NCBI GenBank assembly: GCA_030913385.1
Contig: CP133159.1
Span: forward strand, 1,634,584-1,698,583
Reading direction: 5' to 3'
Length of the DNA stretch: 64,000 nucleotides
DNA from: Cytophagaceae bacterium ABcell3
GTDB taxonomy: Bacteria; Bacteroidota; Bacteroidia; Cytophagales; Cytophagaceae
Every line of letters starts with the position of its first letter. Within the stretch, counting starts at the first letter, position 1. The notes under the pieces are model-generated. The model was given only the letters and a program-made list of their open reading frames with translations, had not been told where the DNA came from and searched no databases. Shown in pieces: positions 37,514 through 45,490 of this stretch. The position numbers and the translations under genes are program-made.

Positions 37514-39019
37514 ATGAATGTAAAGCAGATATCGATCATAGCATTGCTTTCCTCTGTAATGGGAGGCGGTGTGTCTTTGTTTGGGTACAAGATGTTCTCG
37601 GAGGAAGATAAAGTGTATCATACCGTTGAGCACACACAGCCAGTAAAGTTTTCTAATTATATAGCAGATACTACCATGCTGGTGCCTGAAGGTATGAATT
37701 TTATTCAGGCCGCTGAAGTTTCTACTCCTGCGGTAGTGCATATAAAAACCTATTTTGAATCAAATAGGGGAAGCGCTCAAAGGAGTCCCTTTGAAGATAT
37801 GCTTAGAGACTATTTTGGAGAGCAATTTCCTCAGCACAGAGGAGAAGAACGGGGTGGCGGTAATAGTCCTATGGAAGGAGGTACAGGATCCGGGGTTATT
37901 ATAACGTCTGATGGTTTTATTGCTACTAACAATCATGTTATTGACAAGGCTGACAAGATAGAAGTGACCCTCAATGATAAGCGGTCTTTCACCGCTACAG
38001 TGGTAGGTACAGACCCTTCTACAGATTTGGCAGTGTTAAAAATAGAGGAAGAAGGGTTAAAGCATTTAACGTTTGGAAATTCAGAATCAGTGAAGATAGG
38101 GGAGTGGGTATTGGCTGTTGGAAACCCATTTAATTTGACTTCTACTGTTACTGCGGGTATTGTAAGTGCAAAATCTAGAAATATAAATATACTTCGGGAC
38201 CGGGATAATCTGGCTATAGAATCTTTTATTCAAACAGATGCTGCCGTTAACCCAGGAAACAGTGGTGGGGCTTTGGTTGATCTTCGTGGCAATCTAGTTG
38301 GTATCAATACGGCAATTGCTACGCCTACCGGGTCATTTTCAGGATACTCTTTTGCAGTTCCTGCTGCAATCGTCAAAAAGGTTACTGGTGATATTATTAA
38401 GTATGGTGCCGTTCAGCGCGCCTTGCTAGGGGTAAGCATTATTGATATAAACTCTCAGCTAGCAAGGGAGAAGAGCCTTGAGAATATTAAAGGCGTTTAT
38501 GTGGCATCTGTCAATGAAACCAGTGCTGCGGCAGGTGCTGGTATTCAAGAAGGGGACGTGATAACCAAAGTCAATGATAGGGCGGTAAACTCTGCGGCAC
38601 AATTGCAGGAGAGTATAGCCATGCACAACCCAGGTGATGTGGTGAAGATAACTTTTGTGAGAAAGGGTAAAGTAAAAGAAGTGGACGCAACTTTGAAAAA
38701 TAAAAGAGGTGATACTAGTATTGTAAAAAGAGAAGTTGCTTCTACAAATGAATTTTTAGGGGCTAGCTTGTCTTCATTGTCAAACGAGGAACTAAAGAAA
38801 TTAAAGATAGAAAGCGGTGTGAAAGTAATGAAAGTGGGCCCTGGCAAATTTAGAGACGCTGGAATATCAGATGGCTTTATTATTACCTCTATTGATAAAG
38901 TTAAGGTTAAAGAGCCGAAAGATATAATGAGTATTTTAGACGAAAACCGAACTGGAGGTGTCTTGATAGAGGGTATTTACAGCAATGGGCAGAAAGGTTT
39001 TTATGCTATAGGATTTTGA
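37514..39019 (+). CDS. Deg/HtrA-type periplasmic serine protease
   Basis: Starting at the ATG at 37514 (501 residues), an N-terminal signal or anchor helix is followed by a trypsin-like domain with triad His141 (ATNNHVID), Asp171 (STDLAVLKIE) and Ser250 (NPGNSGGALVD). Two PDZ domains follow (about residues 300-390 and 415-500). The SPFEDMLRDYFGEQFP segment corresponds to the regulatory LA loop. It degrades or refolds damaged envelope proteins. An in-frame TTG 33 bases upstream is a weaker start. Its promoter was not found; the insertion sequence lies 260 bases upstream. Confidence 0.93.
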   Translation: MNVKQISIIALLSSVMGGGVSLFGYKMFSEEDKVYHTVEHTQPVKFSNYIADTTMLVPEGMNFIQAAEVSTPAVVHIKTYFESNRGSAQRSPFEDMLRDYFGEQFPQHRGEERGGGNSPMEGGTGSGVIITSDGFIATNNHVIDKADKIEVTLNDKRSFTATVVGTDPSTDLAVLKIEEEGLKHLTFGNSESVKIGEWVLAVGNPFNLTSTVTAGIVSAKSRNINILRDRDNLAIESFIQTDAAVNPGNSGGALVDLRGNLVGINTAIATPTGSFSGYSFAVPAAIVKKVTGDIIKYGAVQRALLGVSIIDINSQLAREKSLENIKGVYVASVNETSAAAGAGIQEGDVITKVNDRAVNSAAQLQESIAMHNPGDVVKITFVRKGKVKEVDATLKNKRGDTSIVKREVASTNEFLGASLSSLSNEELKKLKIESGVKVMKVGPGKFRDAGISDGFIITSIDKVKVKEPKDIMSILDENRTGGVLIEGIYSNGQKGFYAIGF

Positions 39020-39073
39020 CCTAATTAAGACGTAGACTATGTTATGAGTTTAAATTGACAAAGTCTGAACATT

Positions 39074-39110
39074 AAAAGGCGCTTTAAGTTTTATTAAAGC
39101 GCCTTTTTTA
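39074..39110 (+). terminator. Terminator after the Deg protease gene
   Basis: AAAAGGCGCTTTAA and TTAAAGCGCCTTTTTT form a perfect long stem with a seven-base loop and a T tract. Confidence 0.92.
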
Positions 39111-39145
39111 TTTAATTAGGGCGACACCAAAATATTTTTAGAATT

Positions 39146-40720
39146 ATGAGAATAAAAGTTACAAATCCGGATTTTGAAAAAGATATAGATGCGTTGCTGG
39201 AATCCCTGAATATGGATAAGGTAAATCCGGCAGGAGGCACTGGTTGTGATTTTTTCGCTTCTGATAAAAGAAGGACTGTCAAAGAAATTTTCTCTCCTAT
39301 CAATGGGCAGCTTATTGCCAGTGTTGAGATGGCCGATAAGCAAGATTATGAGCATGTGGTAAGTACGGCCCAGAAGGCATTTAAAGAATGGCGGACAGTC
39401 CCAGCTCCTGCCAGGGGAGAAGTTGTGCGTCAGATCGGTGATCAGCTTAGGAAGTACAAAGAGCCTCTAGGAAAACTAGTGACGCTTGAAACAGGCAAAA
39501 TCCTTCCTGAAGGCTTAGGCGAGGTTCAGGAAATGATAGATATATGCGACTTTGCTACGGGGCAGTCCAGGCAGTTGTATGGATTTACCATGCACTCAGA
39601 AAGGCCTGAACATCGAATGTACGAACAATATCACCCACTTGGTTTGGTCGGGGTTATTAGCGCATTTAATTTCCCTGTCGCTGTTTGGTCGTGGAATGTA
39701 ATGATAGCGGCCGTTTGTGGAGATGTCTGTATCTGGAAGCCATCTGAGAAAACGCCTCTTACAGCAGTAGCTTGTCAAAAAATTATTAAAGATGTTCTTA
39801 AGGCGAACAATGTGCCTGAAGGTGTTTTTAGCTTTTTGTCAGGGGATGCAGAAATTGGGGCGCAAATTTCAAAAGATGTGCGTATTCCTTTAGTGTCTGC
39901 GACAGGCTCTATCCGCATGGGTAAAAAGGTAGCTGAAACTGTGGGTGCGAGGCTAGGAAAATCTTTGTTGGAACTTGGAGGGAATAATGCCGTAATAGTT
40001 ACAGAACATGCCGACTTGGATTTGGCTGTAAGGGGTATAACTTTTGCTGCTGTAGGAACATGTGGTCAAAGATGTACTTCGACCCGGAGGTTGATAGTAC
40101 ACGAATCTGTTTATGATGAAGTGAAAAACAGGTTGTGTAAAATATATTCCGGCCTTCCTATTGGTAACCCTTTAGAAGATAAGATCCTTGTAGGGCCTTT
40201 GGTTGATAAAGATGCTGTCAATGCTTTTCTTAAAGCTTTAGAAAATGTACAGAAAGAGGGAGGAAAGTTAATAGCAGGAGGAAAAGCTTTGTCAGGGGAC
40301 GAGTTTCAATCTGGTACCTATGTAAGTCCTGCATTGGTTGAAGCTGAAAACCACTACGCAACTGTTCAGGAAGAAACCTTTGCGCCTATTCTTTATATGA
40401 TGAAATATTCTGGCGATGTACAAAACGCTATAGATATCCAAAATGATGTAAGACAAGGACTATCTTCTTCAATTTTCTCATCAAATATTTCTGAAACGGA
40501 GGCTTTTTTGTCTCACAAAGGATCTGATTGTGGAATTGCCAATGTTAATATTGGTACATCAGGTGCTGAAATAGGAGGTGCTTTTGGTGGTGAAAAAGAA
40601 ACTGGTGGTGGCAGAGAGTCTGGTTCTGATGCTTGGAAGTTCTATATGAGACGCCAAACAAATACTATTAACTATAGTAGCCAGTTGCCGCTCGCCCAAG
40701 GAATTAAATTTGATGTGTAA
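39146..40720 (+). CDS. ALDH7-type aldehyde dehydrogenase (aminoadipate semialdehyde / piperideine-6-carboxylate)
   Basis: The 524-residue enzyme has the ALDH catalytic set: Asn175 in ISAFNFPVAVW, Glu276 in LLELGGNNA and Cys310 in GTCGQRCTSTRR. The phrases YEQYHPLGLVGVISAFNFPVAVWSWN and NIGTSGAEIGGAFGGEKETGGGRESGSDAWK place it in the ALDH7/antiquitin group, which oxidises alpha-aminoadipic semialdehyde in lysine breakdown. NAD is the usual acceptor. No lysine-catabolism gene is next to it, so the substrate rests on family resemblance. Confidence 0.88.
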   Translation: MRIKVTNPDFEKDIDALLESLNMDKVNPAGGTGCDFFASDKRRTVKEIFSPINGQLIASVEMADKQDYEHVVSTAQKAFKEWRTVPAPARGEVVRQIGDQLRKYKEPLGKLVTLETGKILPEGLGEVQEMIDICDFATGQSRQLYGFTMHSERPEHRMYEQYHPLGLVGVISAFNFPVAVWSWNVMIAAVCGDVCIWKPSEKTPLTAVACQKIIKDVLKANNVPEGVFSFLSGDAEIGAQISKDVRIPLVSATGSIRMGKKVAETVGARLGKSLLELGGNNAVIVTEHADLDLAVRGITFAAVGTCGQRCTSTRRLIVHESVYDEVKNRLCKIYSGLPIGNPLEDKILVGPLVDKDAVNAFLKALENVQKEGGKLIAGGKALSGDEFQSGTYVSPALVEAENHYATVQEETFAPILYMMKYSGDVQNAIDIQNDVRQGLSSSIFSSNISETEAFLSHKGSDCGIANVNIGTSGAEIGGAFGGEKETGGGRESGSDAWKFYMRRQTNTINYSSQLPLAQGIKFDV

Positions 40721-40810
40721 TAAATTGACTGTAAATTAATTTATTTTTTGCAGTTGTTTTTAATTTATATAATTTAGTATTTAGATTTTTTTCAACAGGA
40801 GCAGAATAAT

Positions 40811-41227
40811 ATGACTACAAATGGCGGTAAAAAGTATCATGCAGTAATGCTGGTGGACGACAATGAGATTGATAATCTTATTAATCAAAAAATGATAGAG
40901 GCATCAGATCTGTGTGAACATATATTTGTGCATTCCGGAGCAAAAAGTGCTATTGAGTTTTTAAAGAATATCGAAAAACTTGCTACAGGACCTGTAGAAA
41001 TGTTTTTGCCTGAAATTATCTTTTTAGATATTGATATGCCTTTAATGGATGGATTTCAATTTTTGGATGAGTTTGATAAACTGTCGGAAAGTATTAAAAG
41101 CCAGTGTAAGATAGTTATGCTTACTTCTTCGCTTAATCCGCAGGATATGAACAAAGCAAAGAAAAATCAGTATGTACTGAAATATATAAATAAGCCTCTA
41201 ACACATGAAAACCTGAAAAAACTTTAG
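40811..41227 (+). CDS. Single-domain response regulator
   Basis: The whole 138-residue protein is a receiver domain: acidic pair Asp16-Asp17 in MLVDDNEI, phospho-acceptor Asp73 in IIFLDIDMPLMDGFQFL, switch Thr in VMLTSSLN and Lys in YINKPLT. There is no output domain, so it probably works by protein contact, as in the Rcp1/CheY-like group common in Cytophagales. A good ribosome-binding site (AGGAG) lies 10-15 bases before the ATG. No histidine kinase is adjacent. It converges on the unknown helical protein. Confidence 0.9.
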   Translation: MTTNGGKKYHAVMLVDDNEIDNLINQKMIEASDLCEHIFVHSGAKSAIEFLKNIEKLATGPVEMFLPEIIFLDIDMPLMDGFQFLDEFDKLSESIKSQCKIVMLTSSLNPQDMNKAKKNQYVLKYINKPLTHENLKKL

Positions 41228-41242
41228 TTTTTTCAGGTTTTC
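41208..41242. terminator. Bidirectional terminator between convergent genes
   Basis: GAAAACCTGAAAAAAC and TTTTTTCAGGTTTTC form a stem over a short loop, with A and T tracts on either side. It overlaps the last codons of the response regulator gene and serves both directions. Confidence 0.8.
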
Positions 41243-41253
41243 AATACCTCTTT

Positions 41254-42690
41254 TTAAGAAAGTTTCTCTATAAATTCATCGTCTAATTTTATATACTTCA
41301 AAGGCGAGAAGTGTCCAGGGTATGTCTTCTTCATTTTGCTTATATACCCAATGATCTTGGTTGTCTTATTTTTCTTCAAGTCATTTAGTGAAGTCTTGAG
41401 TATTTTAGTGAAAAATAAGATGTGCTGGCAATTTTGTTTCCCCAAAAGCCTAACCTGCCTTTGAATACTGTTGATCAACTGATTGAAAAGATCGTGGTCT
41501 TCCATCAGACAGTATTGAAGTGCTAAAAGCGTTTTTATTTCGAGTTGTGTATAAGGTACCTTTTTTAAGCTTAAATCATTAAGCATATTGTTTATCCAAC
41601 GTGCTGCTTCATCATATTTATTTGCATAATAACAGCTTATAGCCCTATATAGGACATATATAATATACTGAGGTACGTTGTTTTTGTCAATCTCGTAATC
41701 TTCGAACAAGCTTTTGTTTTCTTCGTATAGCTTGTGCTCGATTTCCAGCCTTTGGTGCCTTTCGATTTTTGTCAAGAGGAACTGTGCCGGAAATGTATAT
41801 AGGTTGTAATTCGTTAGAAGGGTCGGAGATGCGTCGTTTACCTCTTCAAAATACTTTTCTGCCTTTTTGAATATATGCTGTCTTGAGTAATATTCAAACT
41901 TCATATACTCAAAAACAAGTTTTAAGTGGTAGTAGATACTGTCGAGGTAATACTGGTCGAAAATATTCTGTATTTTTTCAAATATTTCCTCTAGCGGTTC
42001 TTCGCCTTCTTTAGAAACCTCTGGCTCAACATATAGTCTATGAAAGATGTTTATACAACTTTGGTTAACATACATTCTGTGCGACTGATATAAGTTGGCT
42101 AAGTTATCAACTTCGTCTCTCAGTAAGGTTAAGCCAAGCTTTTCGGTTTCATCATTGCTAAGAATATAGCTCCCATACTTTTTGAAGTATTCTGCAATTA
42201 AGTCTTCTGACTTGTCTATTGACAACATATATGCCACATGCCTGTTGTACAACTGGCTGTAAGCAAAATGGTCAGGAGAATTAATCTGTAGCTTTTTAAG
42301 GGTTTTGTAAATAATAGTCAATTCATTAGATAGATCATAGTCTAATAGCTCCTTCTCAAGCTTTTTGAGGGTTGCTACGGCTATGGCCTTCTTCTTGGTA
42401 AAGACTATCTCGTTTATGGTAGATACCTTTTTGAGTAATGAAGTCCGAGGGCTTTCCATTTGCTGCAAAAGGTATTCTTCAATCTTTTGGTTTAAACGTG
42501 ATCTAAGTGTGTAATACGCATTGGTATTTACGTCCAACTCGTCCATGATTTTCGCATCAGAGAGTTGCTTCTCACGCATAAACTTTAAAAGATATGCAGA
42601 TTTTTCTGCGTTGCTTTCCATCAGTGAGTCATAAATTGACCCATAGTCTTTTTGAGAAAGCTGTTTTATTATGTTCTTTAGTTTCGACAT
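41254..42690 (-). CDS. Helical protein of unknown function, 478 aa
   Basis: I do not recognise the family. The product is cytoplasmic (no signal peptide or membrane helix) and almost wholly helical. Residues about 25-75 (SAYLLKFMREKQLSDAKIMDELDVNTNAYYTLRSRLNQKIEEYLL) look like a small helix-turn-helix. The remainder resembles degenerate tetratricopeptide-like repeats (for example CYYANKYDEAARWINNMLN and LKTLLALQYCLMEDHDLFNQLINS). It converges on the response regulator. TACTTTTG on the minus strand at 42745-42752 is a possible -7 box about 55 bases upstream. A regulatory or scaffold role is conjecture. Confidence 0.75.
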   Translation of the reverse strand: MSKLKNIIKQLSQKDYGSIYDSLMESNAEKSAYLLKFMREKQLSDAKIMDELDVNTNAYYTLRSRLNQKIEEYLLQQMESPRTSLLKKVSTINEIVFTKKKAIAVATLKKLEKELLDYDLSNELTIIYKTLKKLQINSPDHFAYSQLYNRHVAYMLSIDKSEDLIAEYFKKYGSYILSNDETEKLGLTLLRDEVDNLANLYQSHRMYVNQSCINIFHRLYVEPEVSKEGEEPLEEIFEKIQNIFDQYYLDSIYYHLKLVFEYMKFEYYSRQHIFKKAEKYFEEVNDASPTLLTNYNLYTFPAQFLLTKIERHQRLEIEHKLYEENKSLFEDYEIDKNNVPQYIIYVLYRAISCYYANKYDEAARWINNMLNDLSLKKVPYTQLEIKTLLALQYCLMEDHDLFNQLINSIQRQVRLLGKQNCQHILFFTKILKTSLNDLKKNKTTKIIGYISKMKKTYPGHFSPLKYIKLDDEFIEKLS

Positions 42691-43158
42691 TAAAACTGCC
42701 CTGAAGGTTAGTTGACCAATTAATAGGTTACATTTTTACCTCTTCAAAAGTAAAAAAAAAATCAGCGTTTAAAAAAAGTTAATTTTTAGTTAGCGTTAAA
42801 ATGAGTATTTGCTGATTTTGAAATATTAACACCTTTCTAAAATTACAGGTTCATTTTTGAGCTCATAACAAATGGTGAAAGTATTGATTTATACATATTT
42901 GAAAAAAAATAAAAAAGTGCCATTGATATATAATTAGAGACGTATTTTTGCTCCTAAAGGTTGTTTTACGTTAATAAATAAATGTGATTATTTTTTTATT
43001 CTTTTATATAAAATTGCTTTAAAAGTTGCTTTTTTTATATCAGGCTTCTTTTTGCCCTTTATTAATTTTTATGAAAAATTTAATGTTAACCATCAATAGT
43101 GTTTGGCTTAACCTTGTGCTGTTTTTTATAACTAATTAATAATCAAATTGTTTGTTTT
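42691..43158. other. AT-rich non-coding stretch
   Basis: Very AT-rich, with many homopolymer A and T runs and no credible gene. TATTTTTG at 42943-42950 (plus strand) with TTG at 42923-42925 is a near-promoter with a 17-base spacer; nothing coding lies downstream. The minus-strand box for the 41254-42690 gene is at 42745-42752. Confidence 0.5.
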
Positions 43159-43238
43159 TTGTTGTAAAAAAAATGATTGACCACAACAAAAAAAGGTACT
43201 ATTATTGGGTATAATGCAATAGGAGGAAGACGGTTTGA
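43159..43238. repeat. 80-bp direct repeat A, copy 1
   Basis: An exact copy of 43475-43554, displaced by 316 bases, starting TTGTTGTAAAAAAAATG and ending GGAAGACGGTTTGA. The 316-base unit from here to 43474 ends in the damaged tRNA-Ala copy, so this is a tandem duplication of a tRNA-containing unit. Confidence 0.95.
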
Positions 43239-43276
43239 TGGTCTGAATCTGAATAAAAAAAGGCCACTTATTTTTT

Positions 43277-43310
43277 AGTGCCGGCGGCAGGGTGGAACAG
43301 ATGACCTCTT

Positions 43311-43317
<7 letters not shown>
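43277..43317 (-). pseudogene. tRNA-Ala 3'-half fragment, oldest-looking
   Basis: The stretch GGAACAGATGACCTCTTG followed by GATGCC matches the T-arm to anticodon part of the tRNA-Ala at 44560-44633, with substitutions. The acceptor part is replaced by CCGGCGGCAGGG, the remnant of a GC-rich palindrome. Confidence 0.6.
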
Positions 43318-43474
<157 letters not shown>

Positions 43475-43554
43475 TTGTTGTAAAAAAAATGATTGACCAC
43501 AACAAAAAAAGGTACTATTATTGGGTATAATGCAATAGGAGGAAGACGGTTTGA
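43475..43554. repeat. 80-bp direct repeat A, copy 2
   Basis: Identical to 43159-43238. It begins at the base following the truncated tRNA copy, which marks the duplication junction. Confidence 0.95.
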
Positions 43555-43610
43555 ATGTCTAATCCTGACAAAAATAGTCACTTATTTATTAGTATAAGGC
43601 TTTTGCTTCT

Positions 43611-43672
43611 AGTGGAGAATATTGGACTTGCCTGCCGGAGGCAGGGTCGAACGGATGACCTCTTGGATGCCT
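43611..43672 (-). pseudogene. tRNA-Ala 3'-half fragment split by a palindrome
   Basis: AGTGGAGAATATTGGA and GTCGAACGGATGACCTCTTG match the 3' half of the tRNA-Ala (two or three substitutions). They are separated by a 19-base GC-rich insert, CTTGCCTGCCGGAGGCAGG, that can fold on itself. The 5' half of the tRNA is missing. Confidence 0.75.
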
Positions 43673-43719
43673 AAAGGTTAATTTGTCTAGTCGTTAATTT
43701 ATTTGCCAAAATAAAAAAG

Positions 43720-43800
43720 CCGTTAGGGACGAAATATCGGAGGAAGAGTTATGCACCATTAATATAGGCCTGTAGGGACGAAACCTAAAATATATCTAGC
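43720..43800. repeat. Dispersed repeat D, copy 1
   Basis: CCGTTAGGGACGAAATATCGG, ATGCACCATT and TGTAGGGACGAAACCTAAAAT recur in the same order at 44175-44254 at roughly 85% identity by eye. Similar short phrases recur between genes in other Bacteroidota genomes; no coding potential. Confidence 0.8.
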
Positions 43801-44466
43801 CAAGGCTGACTGTAGCTTGCAGCTACAGAAACATGCCATCAAATAAAACGCATTGCCAGAGGTAGCCTGTGGCTACCCAAACGTACTACCTGACTGCAGA
43901 AGAGCTAATAAACTAACTTTGGTATTGCCTACTGTTTTTATTAAGGAATTTTCGGTTGGGTTCATTTCTATTGCGCCCCGTTGGGGCTTTACGAAGGCTG
44001 TTGTCATTAGCTATGGGCTATTTCCCATAGCTATTTTATTTCGCACCGTTGGTGCTATTTCTGGCTTTAACAAGAAGCGTTTTGAACAAGGAATACTGAT
44101 TTCACCATGACAGTTCTTTTAACCCGAATTAAATTCTACGTTACCGTTAGATATCCCTAACGTCTGTGGCAGTCCCGTTAGGGACGAAATATCGGTAGGG
44201 AGAATTATGCACCATTGCATAGCCCTGTAGGGGCGAAACCTAAAATGTACCTAGCTTTGTTCTGCTAATGCCCTCGTTACATATGTGCTTGCAAGTCTGC
44301 TAAAAACCCCGTTGGTGCTATTATTGCATTGCACACAATTTAACAAGAACGCAATCCCCCTTCTTTTGCTGCACGGCTTTGTGTGCCGCCTATCTTTTAT
44401 CGCTGAACTGTGGTGCGTAGCCTATACAGGAAGGGCTTGTTGGTGAAAACACCAACAAGAGGAGGA
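43801..44466. other. Palindrome-rich non-coding segment
   Basis: Contains several perfect or near-perfect hairpins: CTGTAGCTTGCAGCTACAG (43810-43828), GGTAGCCTGTGGCTACC (43861-43877), GCCCCGTTGGGGC (about 43975-43987), TAGCTATGGGCTATTTCCCATAGCTA (shown in part) near 44010-44035, and TTGTTGGTGAAAACACCAACAA (about 44438-44459). Repeat D copy 2 lies inside. Short reading frames here have no recognisable protein. It interrupts the third repeat-C copy, so it looks inserted. Confidence 0.65.
44175..44254. repeat. Dispersed repeat D, copy 2
   Basis: The partner of 43720-43800, with CCGTTAGGGACGAAAT, ATTATGCACCATT and TGTAGGGGCGAAACC. Confidence 0.8.
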
Positions 44467-44635
<169 letters not shown>

Positions 44636-44643
44636 TTGAGGTG

Positions 44644-44674
44644 CAAATATATTTGAGAATATATTCTTATGCAA
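44644..44674 (-). promoter_or_regulatory. Promoter of tRNA-Ala
   Basis: Read on the minus strand: TTG, a 20-base spacer, then TATATTTG at 44651-44644, ending 10 bases before the mature 5' end. This matches the Bacteroidota consensus; the damaged tRNA copy lacks it. Confidence 0.75.
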
Positions 44675-44727
44675 TAAGATTTTAATAAAAATCAAATTGC
44701 CGGCAAATTGGTTCCCTGTGTAAATAT

Positions 44728-45222
44728 TTAAAGCACCCTGACTGCTTTTTTGAAAATAGAAATGTAGTAAGGGGCATACAAATCTGCTTCTATAACCCCT
44801 GCTTTTGTACTGGCGTGGATAAATTTTATATCCTTTGGCCCATTCCTTTCCGTTACTATACCTACATGGGTAATTTTTCTTGAACGTTTTTTTGCTGAAA
44901 AAAACACAAGATCCCCTTTTTGAAGTTTTGATAGTTTTACCTTCTTCCCCGCTTGACTTTGCTCCGCAGAGGTTCTAGGTAGCTGTATACCGGCAGATTT
45001 AAATGAAAGTAATACTAAACCAGAGCAGTCAATCCCAGACCGCGAAGTGCCACCGTATTTATATTTTGTGCCAACATAAGATTTGGCTGTCTGTATTACC
45101 TTGTCTGTTGTTGTTCCTGGACCTGATTGTACTGTTGACTTGGTACTTTTACAGGAGGCTGAAAGAAAAGCCAGTAAAATAAAAAAAGGAACTATTCTAA
45201 TATTTGTGATAAACTTTCTCAT
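44728..45222 (-). CDS. NlpC/P60 (C40) family lipoprotein endopeptidase
   Basis: A lipoprotein signal with Cys24 (FLSASC) is followed by an NlpC/P60 domain with Cys66 (YGGTSRSGIDCSGLVLLSF), His119 (KITHVGIV) and His136 (FIHAST), the expected catalytic set. Such enzymes cut the peptide stem of peptidoglycan between D-Glu and the diamino acid. The 164-residue length fits the Spr/MepS group. CAAATATA just upstream (45228-45235, minus strand TATATTTG) could be its -7 box and would give a nearly leaderless transcript. Confidence 0.92.
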   Translation of the reverse strand: MRKFITNIRIVPFFILLAFLSASCKSTKSTVQSGPGTTTDKVIQTAKSYVGTKYKYGGTSRSGIDCSGLVLLSFKSAGIQLPRTSAEQSQAGKKVKLSKLQKGDLVFFSAKKRSRKITHVGIVTERNGPKDIKFIHASTKAGVIEADLYAPYYISIFKKAVRVL

Positions 45223-45490
45223 TGTTCCAAATATAATAATTTAGTGAATAAATGGCTAGTCCTTTTTTTGGCATAAGTTAGAAAGGACGCCGACCGGTGC
45301 CATATCATATTTTTGAAGATGGAGTTGTCAATCCTGAGTCATGCAACATTGTCATGAGGAGCAAAATGGAAGCTCACCAGCTTGTGGCAATAATATTTCA
45401 GGTTTAAATGTTACAGGAACAAAGTATTTTTAAGTTAACTTTACAGGATAAGCTTAGCAAGAGTTTTTTATTGATAAAGTTTTTTCATGT

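Noticed and set aside
43853-44110. Plus-strand frame of 85 codons
   Set aside because: It lies in the hairpin-rich non-coding segment, and the translation has no known motif.
45401-45416. ATATTTCAGGTTTAA, like one end of the MITE-like elements
   Set aside because: Only one end is present and the match is short; probably chance or an unrecognisable relic.
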